Assembly: GCA_024364735.1 (NCBI GenBank)
Contig: JAGFNQ010005392.1
Span: 505,139 to 569,138, forward strand
Source: Boesenbergia rotunda
Lineage: Eukaryota; Streptophyta; Magnoliopsida; Zingiberales; Zingiberaceae
DNA: 64,000 nucleotides
Direction of reading: 5' to 3'
In this document: positions 34,292 through 44,862 of the stretch, one piece after another
Layout of the letters: every line of letters starts with the position of its first letter
Numbering within the stretch: position 1 is the stretch's first letter
Program-made: the position numbers and the translations under genes
The notes under the pieces: generated by a model
What the model was told of the DNA's origin: nothing
The model's input: the letters and a program-made list of their open reading frames with translations, nothing else
Databases searched by the model: none

Positions 34292-36975
34292 ATTGAGTCT
34301 TTGCTAATAAATGCATAAGTATAGTAGAAGCATAGGAGTCATTGTAAATACCTTGTTATTTCTTTTGTCACTTTTTCTTTCATGACTAGAAATAAATGTA
34401 TCCCTCTAGGTTATCTCCATAGCATGTTAGAGTCTTTTGAAAATAAATTAAATTTGGTTGTTAAAACTTAGGATTTGAGTTCATGGATGAAATCTTGGAT
34501 GCTTGAGTACGATTTTGCTTTAGATTCTTAATTGAGGATTCGAGATGGATTATTTTTACCTAGTGAGATTAGCCTTATTTTGTGACACATACATGTTATT
34601 GTGCTCTAGAACTTGCCTAGGTTCTTTCAAAACCATATTTCAATGATTGGATCACATCTATAGAGGCTAATCACTTTGTTTACCTTTCCAATTCAATTTT
34701 GGCAAAAATCATGTCTATTCTATTTACCTTTCCTTATTGCTAATCTTAACCCTAATTTTTCTATGGATTTGTTTGCTTGGGATGTTTTCTTGATGCTATT
34801 TTGCCCGAGACGGACAAAGAATTAAGTGTGGGGGAGTGATTGGTGATTTGGAAGCAATTTTTATCAATGATGCATTTCAACTCGAAAAAAAAAAATTTCA
34901 TGTGCCAAAGATGAGTTTGAGTGATGTTTGGTGCCAAGAATGAGCAAGAGAGATGGAAACAATTGAAGATTCTTGATCATCATTTGAAGATCCAAGGGAG
35001 TTGAACCTCAAGTTGAATTCGGCACTCAAAGTTGAAATGAAAACAAATGTCAAAAACAGAAAAAAAAGAGAAGAGAAAAGCAGTTTGTGCCAATGGAAAA
35101 AAATCTGCTAACTTGGATCAAATTAACTTGGATCAAGAATTTGGAAGATGGAATTGTGGAAGCTAAGTTCAGCCACAATCTGATGGAGCCATAATTTTCA
35201 GCTGATCATATTTGATTAAGGCAGAATCTGTGCAGAAAATCAGTGTCAAGAGCTGAGAATGTAGTTTGTATCAACTTGAGCTGAATTTTGGGTTTCCAAG
35301 GCTGTGAATCAGGGAACAAGTTCGGAATTGTATTAAAGAGTGTTGAGAACACCAAATGTTGACCAAATCTGGAAGAAATTCAGATGCTAGAGGCTACTGA
35401 TCAGAAATAGAATTCAAAAAGACTGACCAAAAATCTGAATTGAAGCATGGAAAGGTTGCTGCCGAGTGTTGAATTTGGAGCTACTGAAATTATATGAATT
35501 GAAAGGGAGTAAGCTGCGAGTTCTGAATTTATTGAAGGAATGTTTATGAAGCTAATTTAGAGGAAGCAGTGATTGAAAAGCAGTAAAGGCATTTTCGGAA
35601 ATGCAGTGGGAGAAGTGGCTGAAATTGAAACTGCTGATCAGAATTATGTAGTGGAATCCCCACTTGTTGTTTGATATTTCCGGTTCTCTATTAAAAAAAG
35701 AAAAAGAAAAAAAATCTGTATCAGATTGTATCAAACAGGAAATGTAGATAGGGAACCTCATGATTGAAGACTGGATTGGAGCAGAAAATTCTATGCCAAA
35801 AGGAAAATCTGTGAAACATAATTTAGTTAGCAAAGCTAGGATTGAGAATTGGGAAGTTAAGATCAGTAACTCCTTGTTGGAAGTCTGAAATATAGCTGCA
35901 CAAGACCAGAATTGCTGAAGTGCAGCTGTGAAGATCAGGAATTGGTGGATTGCAACTAGACTGAGTTTCTTTGTAGCTGTACTAATCTTAATGATGCAAG
36001 GGGCTGTTGACAAGGATTAAAAGCAAAACCAATTGAATCAAGCAGAGAATACAAGCTGGAAATGCAGTAAGGTTGAGAAAGCAAGCTGAAAATGCAGTTT
36101 GTGTCAAGTTGAAGCTGAAATTTGAGTTTTTGAAGCCATGAATCAAGATATTAAGTGTAAAATGTATCTGAAGTTGAAGGTGCACATTCAATTTCGGATA
36201 AATGAGAAGCTTAAAGAGCAGAAAAAAAAAGAGAGCAAAGATAGAGTTGGCACAAAATTAGAATTTCGGCAACATGAAGAAAATGGGATTGATCTCATCC
36301 AAATCCAAGCCTTGCATCACTACACTCTGAATTTACTAGAAAGAAAGAAGGAACAAAAAGAAGAATGAGAAAAGAAAAAGCAAAATCAAGTTGGTACGCA
36401 ATAGGGAAACTTGGCACAAGGAAATCAAGGAAGGATTTTTCATCCAAATAAAAGGAATCTATTCAAGTTTGACTTCACAACACTTTTGAGATCATTAGGG
36501 GACTGCATGGAGAGCAAAGAGCATCAAAAATATCCCCAAGCACTCAAGTCTTCCACTTTCTCTATTTTTCCATTTTTCTTGGCTTTTGTCCCATTTTTCA
36601 CCATATTCTATGTTTTTCATTTGTTTTTGTAGATGTGAATCCTAATCATGATTAATGGTGGAGAGTAGATAATAAGCAAGTCTATGGTAGTGCAAGAATC
36701 ATATGTGTTTGAGTGAGCTCCACTTCCATCATCAAGTTAGAACTTAAGGAGAGAGCTACCAAAATTTCCTTTGAAAGGCTATGAGTTAGATTCATCTCAA
36801 TGACTCATGATGGATGAAAAGGCTAAGTTGTTGATTTAAGGACAAGATACTAATCCATAGAGCTTAGATTTATGAGAATTGACAACCTTAGGTAATTTCT
36901 TTTCATTTGCTTCTAATTATGCTTAAGAAAATCTAGGGGATACATACTTAGTAGTTTCGCGAGACGCTCAAGGTT
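34292..36975 (+). other. Gypsy-2 non-coding internal region
   Basis: 2.7 kb, AT-rich with no gene. It corresponds to Gypsy-1 10557-12974 in reverse orientation, including TTGGCACA motifs and the conserved end ...ttcgcgagacgctcaaggtt. Confidence 0.6.
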
Positions 36976-36989
36976 AAGTGTGGGGGAGT
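36976..36989 (+). promoter_or_regulatory. Gypsy-2 polypurine tract
   Basis: AAGTGTGGGGGAGT immediately before TGATAAG. Confidence 0.85.
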
Positions 36990-39535
36990 TGATAAGCACC
37001 GTTTTATTGATTATTTTAATTGCTAAAATCCATGTTTGACCCTTGTTTTACTTGCTTAATTATGATTTTACCTTAGGTTTTAGGATTTCTTTTTATTTTG
37101 GACTTAATTGTAAAATTACACATTTTTGGATTATTTGGCCACTAATTTTCTGATATATTTTTGTAGGCATGAAAGGATCCTGGACCTAGAGCATATTGGG
37201 TCAAACTTGAGTCGGAAGTGAACCGGATCGATTTATCAAGCTTACGATTAATCCGAGCCGTCCGATTCAAAAGCGGCTAGATCTGAGCCATCCGGGACGA
37301 TCTGAAGCAATCCGAGCTAGGGTTAGGGTTGATCAAGCTCTATGATCAAGATCTGAAGGTTTCATTCCAATCAGAGCTCAATCAACCGTTGAAGCAAGCA
37401 AGGAGGGCTCTAGAGCATTCATTCACAGATAGAGTTGATCTGAACCATCCGCTGCAAATCTGGAGGATCCGAGCTACCACAAGGCAGATCCTGACCCCAG
37501 ATCATCATCATAAAAGTTTGGCTCAAATCAGACCAAGATCTGCCGTTGGATCTCCTCCGATCAATCTGGGCCGTCCGTTGATAACTATTTAATAAAAAAA
37601 TCGCCGCAGCCCAGCCTTGTCGCGTCTCCGCCGCTACAGTATCCTTCATCGAGTTCTTCTTCATTTTCCAGTCGTTTTTCTCCATTTCCGGGGCGCGACC
37701 CCTCGATTCTTCATCAAGATCATCTTCTGGATCTTTGGAGGTCAGTTTTGTTGGAGAATTCAGCTCGAATTCGCGCCGGACAGAGCTATTTGAGGGTTTC
37801 GGTGGCTCTGTGGTCTGACCACTGAAATCTCATCCACAAGCCATTTCCAAGCTTCTGAGCCATTTGTAGGGGTTCTCAGGTGAGCTCAGAGCTTCCCAAT
37901 TCATCATCGCAGCTCCATTATTTGAGATCGAAGGGGTTCGGATTGGATTTCCCCATATGACGCAGTTTGAGCAGAGTTCATCATGCGAGGCTGATTTCCA
38001 CTGATTTGCTGAGCCTAGGGGTTTGAAGCTAGCTCTTGCTTGACGACCAAGAAGAATTTGAGCTTAGGGGAGATTGAGGAGTAGTTTAAATTGGTTAATT
38101 TTAGTTTTCTTAGCTGTAACTTCAGTTTTGCCAATTTATTTCTGTTTCTGAAACTTTGTATTAGCTGTAGCTGTTTTGTCTGAATTGTTCCTTTGTAATT
38201 AGGTTTTAATTCTTCAATGTCAGTAGCTAGATAATTTGGTTACTTAGTACTTTACTTAAATTCAGCTGTTTTTGCATTTTAATTGATGCGTATCAGGTTG
38301 TAGCTGTTTTTCCCTGTTTTTCTTTAGCTGCGTATCAGTTCTTTAATTTCTGCATTATCACATTAGCTAGTTTAGTTGTTGCTAAATTGTTTCTTATATT
38401 AGTTTGGTAATTTCGATCTCAGTTGCTTAGTTTGGATTAGTTTTTCAGTAGGTTTCAATTTTTGCAATTCCTGTTCTGATTTCTACCTTCATTCGGATTT
38501 CATTTCTGGGAATCCAAATACAGCTTCTGCAATCTGAATTGCTTGAGAAGTCTGTGTTTGATTTGTTGTTTCCCATCTGATTGTTTCACTTTAGCTGCTG
38601 GTTGATTAGCAGTCAGTTCGTAGCTGCAAAAAAATGGCTCGATACATGCTATCACAAATCTGCAGGATTTGTCTCTGAATTTCTGCAGATTTGTGTGCTG
38701 AGTTTGAAATTCTGCATTGCTTGTGTCAAGATCAGTCTCGGCATGGATTTGTGTCAAATTGAGTGAAATTACGGTGTACTTTTGAACTTGAAATTAATCT
38801 CTCTCGCAGTCATTGCATTTCTGAGTTGTTAGAATTGGTTTTGGCACAAAGGGTTCAATTTTGGCAAATAGGTTCACTTGCGTGCCAAGCTTATTTGAGA
38901 AATTGATTGCATCAGTTTTTTTTAACTTGCTTTGGTGGCATGTGGTTGTGTTCGGAATCAATAAGTTAGAATTCACTCATTTCCGAACTTTGTTGGCAGT
39001 GGTTGACCACCAAACCTTGTAGCCAAATTGAATTGAAGTTGATACTTATTCAAATTCTTAAATTTTGCATGCTTTTCATTGTATCAAGCTAGTTTGTTTC
39101 CGAAAACTCAATCACTGTTTTTATTTCATTGCTTGGCATTTTGATTTGCTTTTGAAATCAGAAATCAGTTTTAAACAAATTGCTTAAGGGCTTTAGATGA
39201 GTAAGTGATCCAATTGGTTGAATCTTCAATTGCCATTACTTTGGTTCAGTTTGCGTGGTTAAGTTTTCTTCTCTCTAGCGAGATTTTGTTTCCAATTGTA
39301 ACCCAAAACCCAGATTTTATTTGAAACCCGAAAACACAAACGACACCTAAATACAAGCTCGAATCAAACAAACCTTCAACTAGTCCCCGAGAAAAATACG
39401 ACCTGTGGCCCCTTTACTACGCTTTTGTTCTTGATTGCAAAAAGGGTTTCCAGCATTCAGCACATTTATAAATTCTAAATTCGATAGACTCACAATTTCG
39501 TGACAGTATATTTAATATATCATTTGGGTCTGTCA
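36990..39535 (+). mobile_element. Gypsy-2 full LTR
   Basis: TGATAAGCACC...GGGTCTGTCA, 2546 bases, followed by the primer site. It corresponds to the 2.7 kb Gypsy-1 LTR but is clearly diverged from it, so the two elements are different subfamilies. Confidence 0.85.
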
Positions 39536-39541
39536 AATTTT

Positions 39542-39559
39542 TGGCGCCGTTGTCGGGGA
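39542..39559 (+). promoter_or_regulatory. Gypsy-2 primer-binding site
   Basis: TGGCGCCGTTGTCGGGGA, six bases after the LTR end. The internal region after it is almost wholly deleted: by 39568 the sequence matches 36865 and leads into another polypurine tract. Confidence 0.75.
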
Positions 39560-39692
39560 TACATACTTAGATTTATGAGAATTGACAACCTTAGGTAATT
39601 TCTTTTCATTTGCTTCTAATTATGCTTAAGAAAATCTAGGGGATACATACTTAGTAGTTTCGCGAGACGCTCAAGGTTAAGTGTGGGGGAGT

Positions 39693-40190
39693 TGATAAGC
39701 ACCATTTTATTGATTATTTTAATTGCTAAAATCCATGTTTGACCCTTGTTTTACTTGCTTAATTATGATTTTACCCTAGGTTTTAGGATTTCTTTTTATT
39801 TTGGACTTAATTGCAATATTACATATTTTTGGATTATTTGGCTACTAATTTTCTGATATATTTTTGTAGGCATGAAAGGATCCTGGACCTAGAGCATATT
39901 GGGTCAAACTTGAATCGGACGGCTCGGATTAATCGTAAGCTTGATAAATCGATCCGGTTCACTTCCGACTCAAGTTTGACCCAATATGCTCTAGGTCCAG
40001 GATCCTTTCATGCCTACAAAAATATATCAGAAAATTAGTAGCCAAATAATCCAAAAATATGTAATATTGCAATTAAGTCCAAAATAAAAAGAAATCCTAA
40101 AACCTAGGGTAAAATCATAATTAAGCAAGTAAAACAAGGGTCAAACATGGATTTTAGCAATTAAAATAATCAATAAAATGGTGCTTATCA
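39693..40190. repeat. Inverted repeat of LTR starts at the right end of Gypsy-2
   Basis: The first about 221 bases of the LTR (39693-39913) are followed by the reverse complement of the first about 277 bases (39914-40190). This gives a foldback with 221-base arms and a loop of about 57 bases. It ends GCTTATCA at the ggcgc duplication. Confidence 0.88.
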
Positions 40191-40962
40191 GGCGCCCAGC
40201 CCATGAGCTGCCGAAGACTCCTTTTGCTTCATCTGTTTTGTGTTCACCTTGGGGGCGCCCGGGACACTCAGGGTGCCCTACTCAGCTGCTGCCTCACTCC
40301 TTTGAGGCTCTCTGAGCTGCAGACACTCGTTCCTTCGGTCTTGCATCCAGGGTTAGTCCAAAAACCACATAAAGCAGTAATATGTTAGTTTTATATAGCT
40401 TTAGCTATCTTGGTTCTGACTTTGGGTTTCCAAAATGGAACCCTAGGTCGAACCGACGTCTACTGTTCCCTCAGCGGGGAACGCGTCCTCACCTACTCCT
40501 CTCGGGAGAATTTACCTGATGCCAACCAGCTCCTCTGGTTGGACTTTTGCCCAGCGGTCCTTCGCCAGGTCTTGGATGCCAAGCTGTCCTTCGCTTGGTG
40601 CCTAGCAGTCCTTCGCTAGGTCTTGGTGACTAGCAGCCCTTCGCTAGTTGCCTAGCAGTCCTTCGCTAGGACTTGGTGACTAGCAGCCCTTCGCTAGGAC
40701 TTGGTGACTAGCAGCCCTTCGCTAGTTGCCTAGCAGCCCTTCGCTAGGGCTTTGTATCCTGGCATTCCTTCGCCAGGTGCCTAGTCGTCCTTCGCTAGGG
40801 CTTTGTATCCTAGCATTCCTTCGCCAGGTGCCTAGCAGTCCTTCGCTAGGACTTTTCCTGCATACTTGAGTAACATGTTAGATAAACAAGTAAGACTTAA
40901 CTTTTGAACTCTTTTGCCATTATCAAAACACAGGTTCGACTTGGGTGCTTTCTGCACCAACA
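40191..40962 (-). mobile_element. Y2 3' LTR, proximal part with minisatellite
   Basis: Continues the LTR from 32976 to its start (TGTTGGTGC on the minus strand, 40962). It includes the hairpin minisatellite (about 40560-40855) in opposite orientation to Y1. Confidence 0.9.
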
Positions 40963-40977
40963 ATCTCCCCCTTTTTG
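40963..40977 (-). promoter_or_regulatory. Y2 polypurine tract
   Basis: On the minus strand CAAAAAGGGGGAGAT, directly before the 3' LTR. Confidence 0.88.
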
Positions 40978-42534
40978 ATTTATGGCAACCATGGTTCAAA
41001 AAGTTAAGTTAATCAGCGCATAAGAAACGAATTTTTGTTTCCTCCCCCTAGAAGGAATCTCCCCCTAGATTTTTCAAAAGTTCGTGGGGTTTTGAAAATA
41101 AATTCTAAGTCTAAAGATGGATTTTACTTAAAAATAATTTTCAACTGAGACTTTATATTTTTCAAAATAATTTCGGTTGTGTATTTTGGAAAACTTGTAG
41201 AATATTTAAGTTTAAATACTTAGACAAATTTGAAAACTCAAGAAGGATTTTGAAAACTTATGTTTGAGTACTAAGGAACCATTTTGAAGCCTTAAGTTTA
41301 AGGTGTACTCAAAAAGTTTTGAAAACTTTAAAGTACTTTGTAAAATTTGAAAGACTTTAGTTTTAAGTACTTAGGGAAGTTTAAAACACTTAAGTACTCA
41401 AGGAAGTTTGAAAAACTTAAATACTTAGGGAAGTTTGAAAAACTTTAGTACTTAGTAAAACTTAGTACTTTTGAAAAACTTAGTACTTTTGAAAATTTAG
41501 TACTTTTGAAAAACTTAATTAAGTACTTTTTGATTAAAGGATAAAAACTTAATTGAGTACTTTTTGATTAAAGGATAGAGTTTGAAATTTAGAATTTAGA
41601 GAAAAAATTTATGAGAGAAAAAATTTTAAACTCTCTCCTTTCCTATCTCTCCCCCTTTGCCATATATCAAAAACAAATAAATATAGCAGAGACAGGATAA
41701 TTAAATTGTATAAAGGAAAATAATTTTACATAATTTTGCTGTACTGAACCAATTCATGATAAGAATTAAACCAAATCAGTTTCAATTTTCTCTTTTAGGG
41801 ACCTGTCTAACCCAATTAGCTACTTACTGACTGTTATAGACAGTAATTTTCGCTAGGGTTAGTCAAGTTAAGTGTTCTGTTCAAGTTAGATTTTCTAAAC
41901 TTGACATTTAACTTGATTACTGTGTAAGTTGTATTTAGTGCCCCAATTACTGTAGATGCACTGACTTAAAGCATCTTGAATTAAGGCAAAGACCTAAGCA
42001 TCTCAACCCATTCTAGGTTATCACTCAAAAGTACCCTTAGGTGCTTGTGAGATGCTGGCTTCTGAATCTATAGGTGCATGCAGTTCTAGGGTTAGAGCCT
42101 AGGCTAAGTCCATTTGTGAAAAAGCCCTAGTTTTGAAAGGGGTAGTTTTCAAAATAAAACTAAGTCGAAAATTTTATTTTTAAAAGCTTTTTCAAAAATA
42201 AGTAAAAGCTGAAATTAAGTAAAGCGGTTTTAAAATTCTTTTATAAACTGATTCTCAAATCAAGTAAAGCAATAAGGAAATCAAAAGTAGTGTTAACCTA
42301 TTCTACTAAGCATAATCCTAACTGCCTATCAAATAATCAAGAAAGACAGAGTAGTCAAACAGTTTATACAGGTCAAACAAGTCAAATAGGTTAGCTGGTC
42401 AAAGGAGAGAACCAGCGTAGTCATATAAGTCAAATAGGAGTCAACCCTACTAAGTAGGGGCAGTCAAATAGTCACTGATACAATGCTAATCAAGTCTATG
42501 AGGAGGGACCAGGATGATCAGAAGAGCCTGGCTG
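40978..42534 (-). other. Y2 non-coding 3' internal region
   Basis: AT-rich with no gene. It has extra GGGGGAG tracts (minus strand, about 41041-41068 and 41650), a low-complexity array of aagtactt/aaaactt units (41330-41580) and a TTGAC/GTCAA array at 42354-42470 close to the captured gene. Confidence 0.65.
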
Positions 42535-43762
42535 CTAGGACCGAAACAGCTCCATCATCTCGTGATATCGGGCGTCGCTGGTCTCCCTCTCTGCTCTAAG
42601 GGCATTCATATATTCGATATAGTAGCCCTGATTTGCTGCCATTGCTTTAGCATGATTTGCCTCTGCTTCCTCTCGGAGGCTCTGGACCTGTGTCTCCAGT
42701 CGTGTCACTCTCTCATACAGGGTCGGTGGTAGAGGCTCGTCTATGTGTGCACGAGCCTCGGCTGCCAGATCGGCTATATCGACGTCAACCTCCTCATCTG
42801 AGTCAATCTAGGGACCGGCTCTCTGACGTCTCCAGGACAAAACCCCGGTACCGGAAACCTCTATACCAACTAGGGAGAAGTTTCTATAACCTATCTCGTC
42901 GTAATCAGTCAAGGCGGCCATCTCTCCTTCGGTGATGTTCCTACCGTGGTGATGTAAAATGGATGTGATAATGTGGCAGTAGGGAGTGCGAACCCATCCC
43001 TGCGTGGTAACACTGGACGCATGTAGGATAACATGAAACATGTGGAGTCCTATGTCGATGTCTAGCTGATGAATGAATGCATATAGGAGGAAGGCGTGAT
43101 ATGGTCGCATAGTAGTGACGTCTCTACTGGATAATGGCAGAATGCATCGGACAATAACTCTATATAGAGCGTAGTCCTGGACCTGAAGGTCGACAGACTG
43201 AAATCGTCTGGCCAGGGGTTGCCTAAAGAAGTAGGAGTGTAAAACATCTAGAGTAATATGAGAGTAGGGAGCATCAAAGGGAGGCTCCCTAGGGGGGTAA
43301 CAACGAAAGGTGGACTGTGAGGATCGTAATCCTAAAAATCGGTTGAGTAGTGTAGGTGTGATTGTCAGGGGAATCCCTTCGACAGTGGTGACGAACATAA
43401 GACCATCCTGTCTAATTATGTTGTTATAAAATTCTGCACATAAGGATGTGTTGATTGAATAAGTGCAGAATACGAGATTATCAAGTTGATAAAAGTTTAT
43501 GACATTCATTGCTAAGGGACAGGATTGGGTGAAAAATTATCTATTTAAGTAGCTCGTTTTGATAGGCTTATATGTCGTGCGAGCGAACTTATTACATAGT
43601 TCTAAAGTCGGGAACCTAGGATCAGGACTAGGTTCGGTACCGGGTTCTGCCTGGTTTATTCGGCGTCTTCTAAAATAAATATGCATTTAAGGAAAGTATG
43701 AAGGAACAAAAAAAATTAACTTAATTGCAAAGAAAATTATACCGGGCAGCTCGGGGAGGCAT
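42535..43762 (-). pseudogene. Spliced 'putative plant transposon protein' gene in Y2, two nonsense codons
   Basis: Exon 1 is 43743-43762 (MPPRAA plus two bases), the intron 43670-43742 (GTATAA...TTTTAG, 73 nt) and exon 2 42535-43669. The join is in frame and spans 385 codons. Two stops interrupt it: TAA 43537-43539 (codon 51) and TAG 42808-42810 (codon 294). The domain resembles the gene at 1-1502: MNVINFYQLDN, CAEFYNNII, RFLGLRSS, CILPLSS, MRPYHAFLLY, HQLDIDIG. After it come an acidic stretch (SDEEVDVDIA) and a coiled coil (LYERVTRLETQVQSLREE). It is in sense within Y2, between gag and the 3' LTR. Function unknown; the stops suggest decay, or a need for readthrough, which I think less likely. 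Confidence 0.75.
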
Positions 43763-43856
43763 TGTTGAGGATGAGAGCTTGCAAGGTCTCTTGGAAGGTA
43801 GAGAGTTGAAGAGGAGGAATGGTTTTTGGTGTGGGAAGTGAGTGAGGCTTGAGGGT

Positions 43857-43864
43857 TTTTTATA
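43857..43864 (-). promoter_or_regulatory. TATA box for the Y2 spliced gene
   Basis: Minus strand TATAAAAA about 95 bases upstream of the ATG. A CT-rich leader lies between them. This suggests the internal gene has its own promoter. Confidence 0.6.
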
Positions 43865-44050
43865 GTGCTCGGCGGGGCGCCCTGGTGTGTGAGGGCGCCC
43901 TGGCAGGCGCGGGCGCCCTGGCAGGCGCGGGCGCCCCGGAGGGCGAGGGCGAGGGCGCCCTGGTCAAGACCTTTTGCAGCCTTTCTGCTTAAAGGAGAAG
44001 GGACGTCAAATGGGGGGGGGGGGGGGGGGGCGCCCGTGGGTTCATGGGCG
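43865..44050. repeat. GGGCGCCC word array and 19-base G run
   Basis: Seven or so GGCGCCC words directly upstream of the internal TATA box. This is the same arrangement as in the Y LTRs. A run of 19 G residues (44012-44030) lies among them. Confidence 0.75.
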
Positions 44051-44089
44051 CCCGCGACAGACCTGTTTGCCCAGGTTTGACCAAATTTG

Positions 44090-44215
44090 ACTAGTTAACC
44101 ATGGTTTGAGTATTTTAACCATGATTTGACTATAGTGATCATGGATTGACTATTTTGACCATGGTTTGAACACTTTGACCATGGTTTGACTACTTTGACC
44201 ATGGTTTGACTTGCG
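44090..44215. repeat. TTGAC (W-box core) array in Y2
   Basis: Nine TTGAC(C/T) motifs in about 125 bases, many as accatggtttgac units. It is the counterpart of Y1 26780-26880. Confidence 0.7.
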
Positions 44216-44862
44216 TTACGTCAGTGCCATTCTAAACTAAATGTTAAACAAAATGCAGTTATTAAATGAATTTTCATTAATTTTGCCGTCTCACCCAATC
44301 TAGGGTTATCAATCACGTTAGCCTTACAGGTTTTGTGAGACAGGTTTTGGTAAATAGAGTTATTTTGAAAAACTTAATTTAATTTTAAAAGCAATCAATT
44401 TATTTTGGAAAGAATGTTTGAGTCTACAATTAACTGAAAGTTTGTGTTAGATTCGAATTTGACAAAGAATAATTTGAATTTGAATTTCACAAATTAGCTT
44501 CCAGGTCTTGGCGAGGCACTAGGCCTTCTTTAGCCGTAGCCTTATTGGATCATCAACCCTTTCCTTGACAAAGCCTTTTAGTGAAATCTCATTTTCAAAA
44601 TTAATCTTTGAAAAATTCTGGTCTAACTAGTTTGGGTCTTGGATCGGTAGCTTCGGCTAGTTTTACCAGTCTAAAGAGACCAAGTATACTTGACCTTATT
44701 AGAATTGGTTTCCCTAACGTACTATCATCTCACCGCCACCCAATACTATATTGTTAGATTTCAGTTAAATTGGTTCAGTCCTTAAACTAATCAATCCTAA
44801 TTCTAAGCATTGTAAATTGCAGAAATTAAATAAACAATCAAATTACAATCAAGAATTGAATT
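44216..44862 (-). other. Y2 non-coding DNA after gag
   Basis: No gene. It matches the post-gag region of Y1 (26116-26700) in reverse orientation. Confidence 0.75.

Larger units (their letters stand above)
32977..40190 (+). mobile_element. Gypsy-2: rearranged three-LTR relative of Gypsy-1
   Basis: Flanked by a perfect ggcgc duplication. Order: truncated LTR (32977-33820), the end of the Gln-rich protein gene (33821-34291), internal non-coding DNA, polypurine tract, full LTR (36990-39535), primer site, a 130-base remnant of the internal 3' end, polypurine tract, LTR start (39693-39913), then the same LTR start inverted (39914-40190). Both outer ends are therefore the same U3 end in opposite orientation. 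It is clearly related to Gypsy-1 but diverged. Confidence 0.85.

Noticed and set aside
37316..37334. agggttagggtt resembling telomere repeat
   Set aside because: Only two partial units inside a gypsy LTR; not a telomeric tract.
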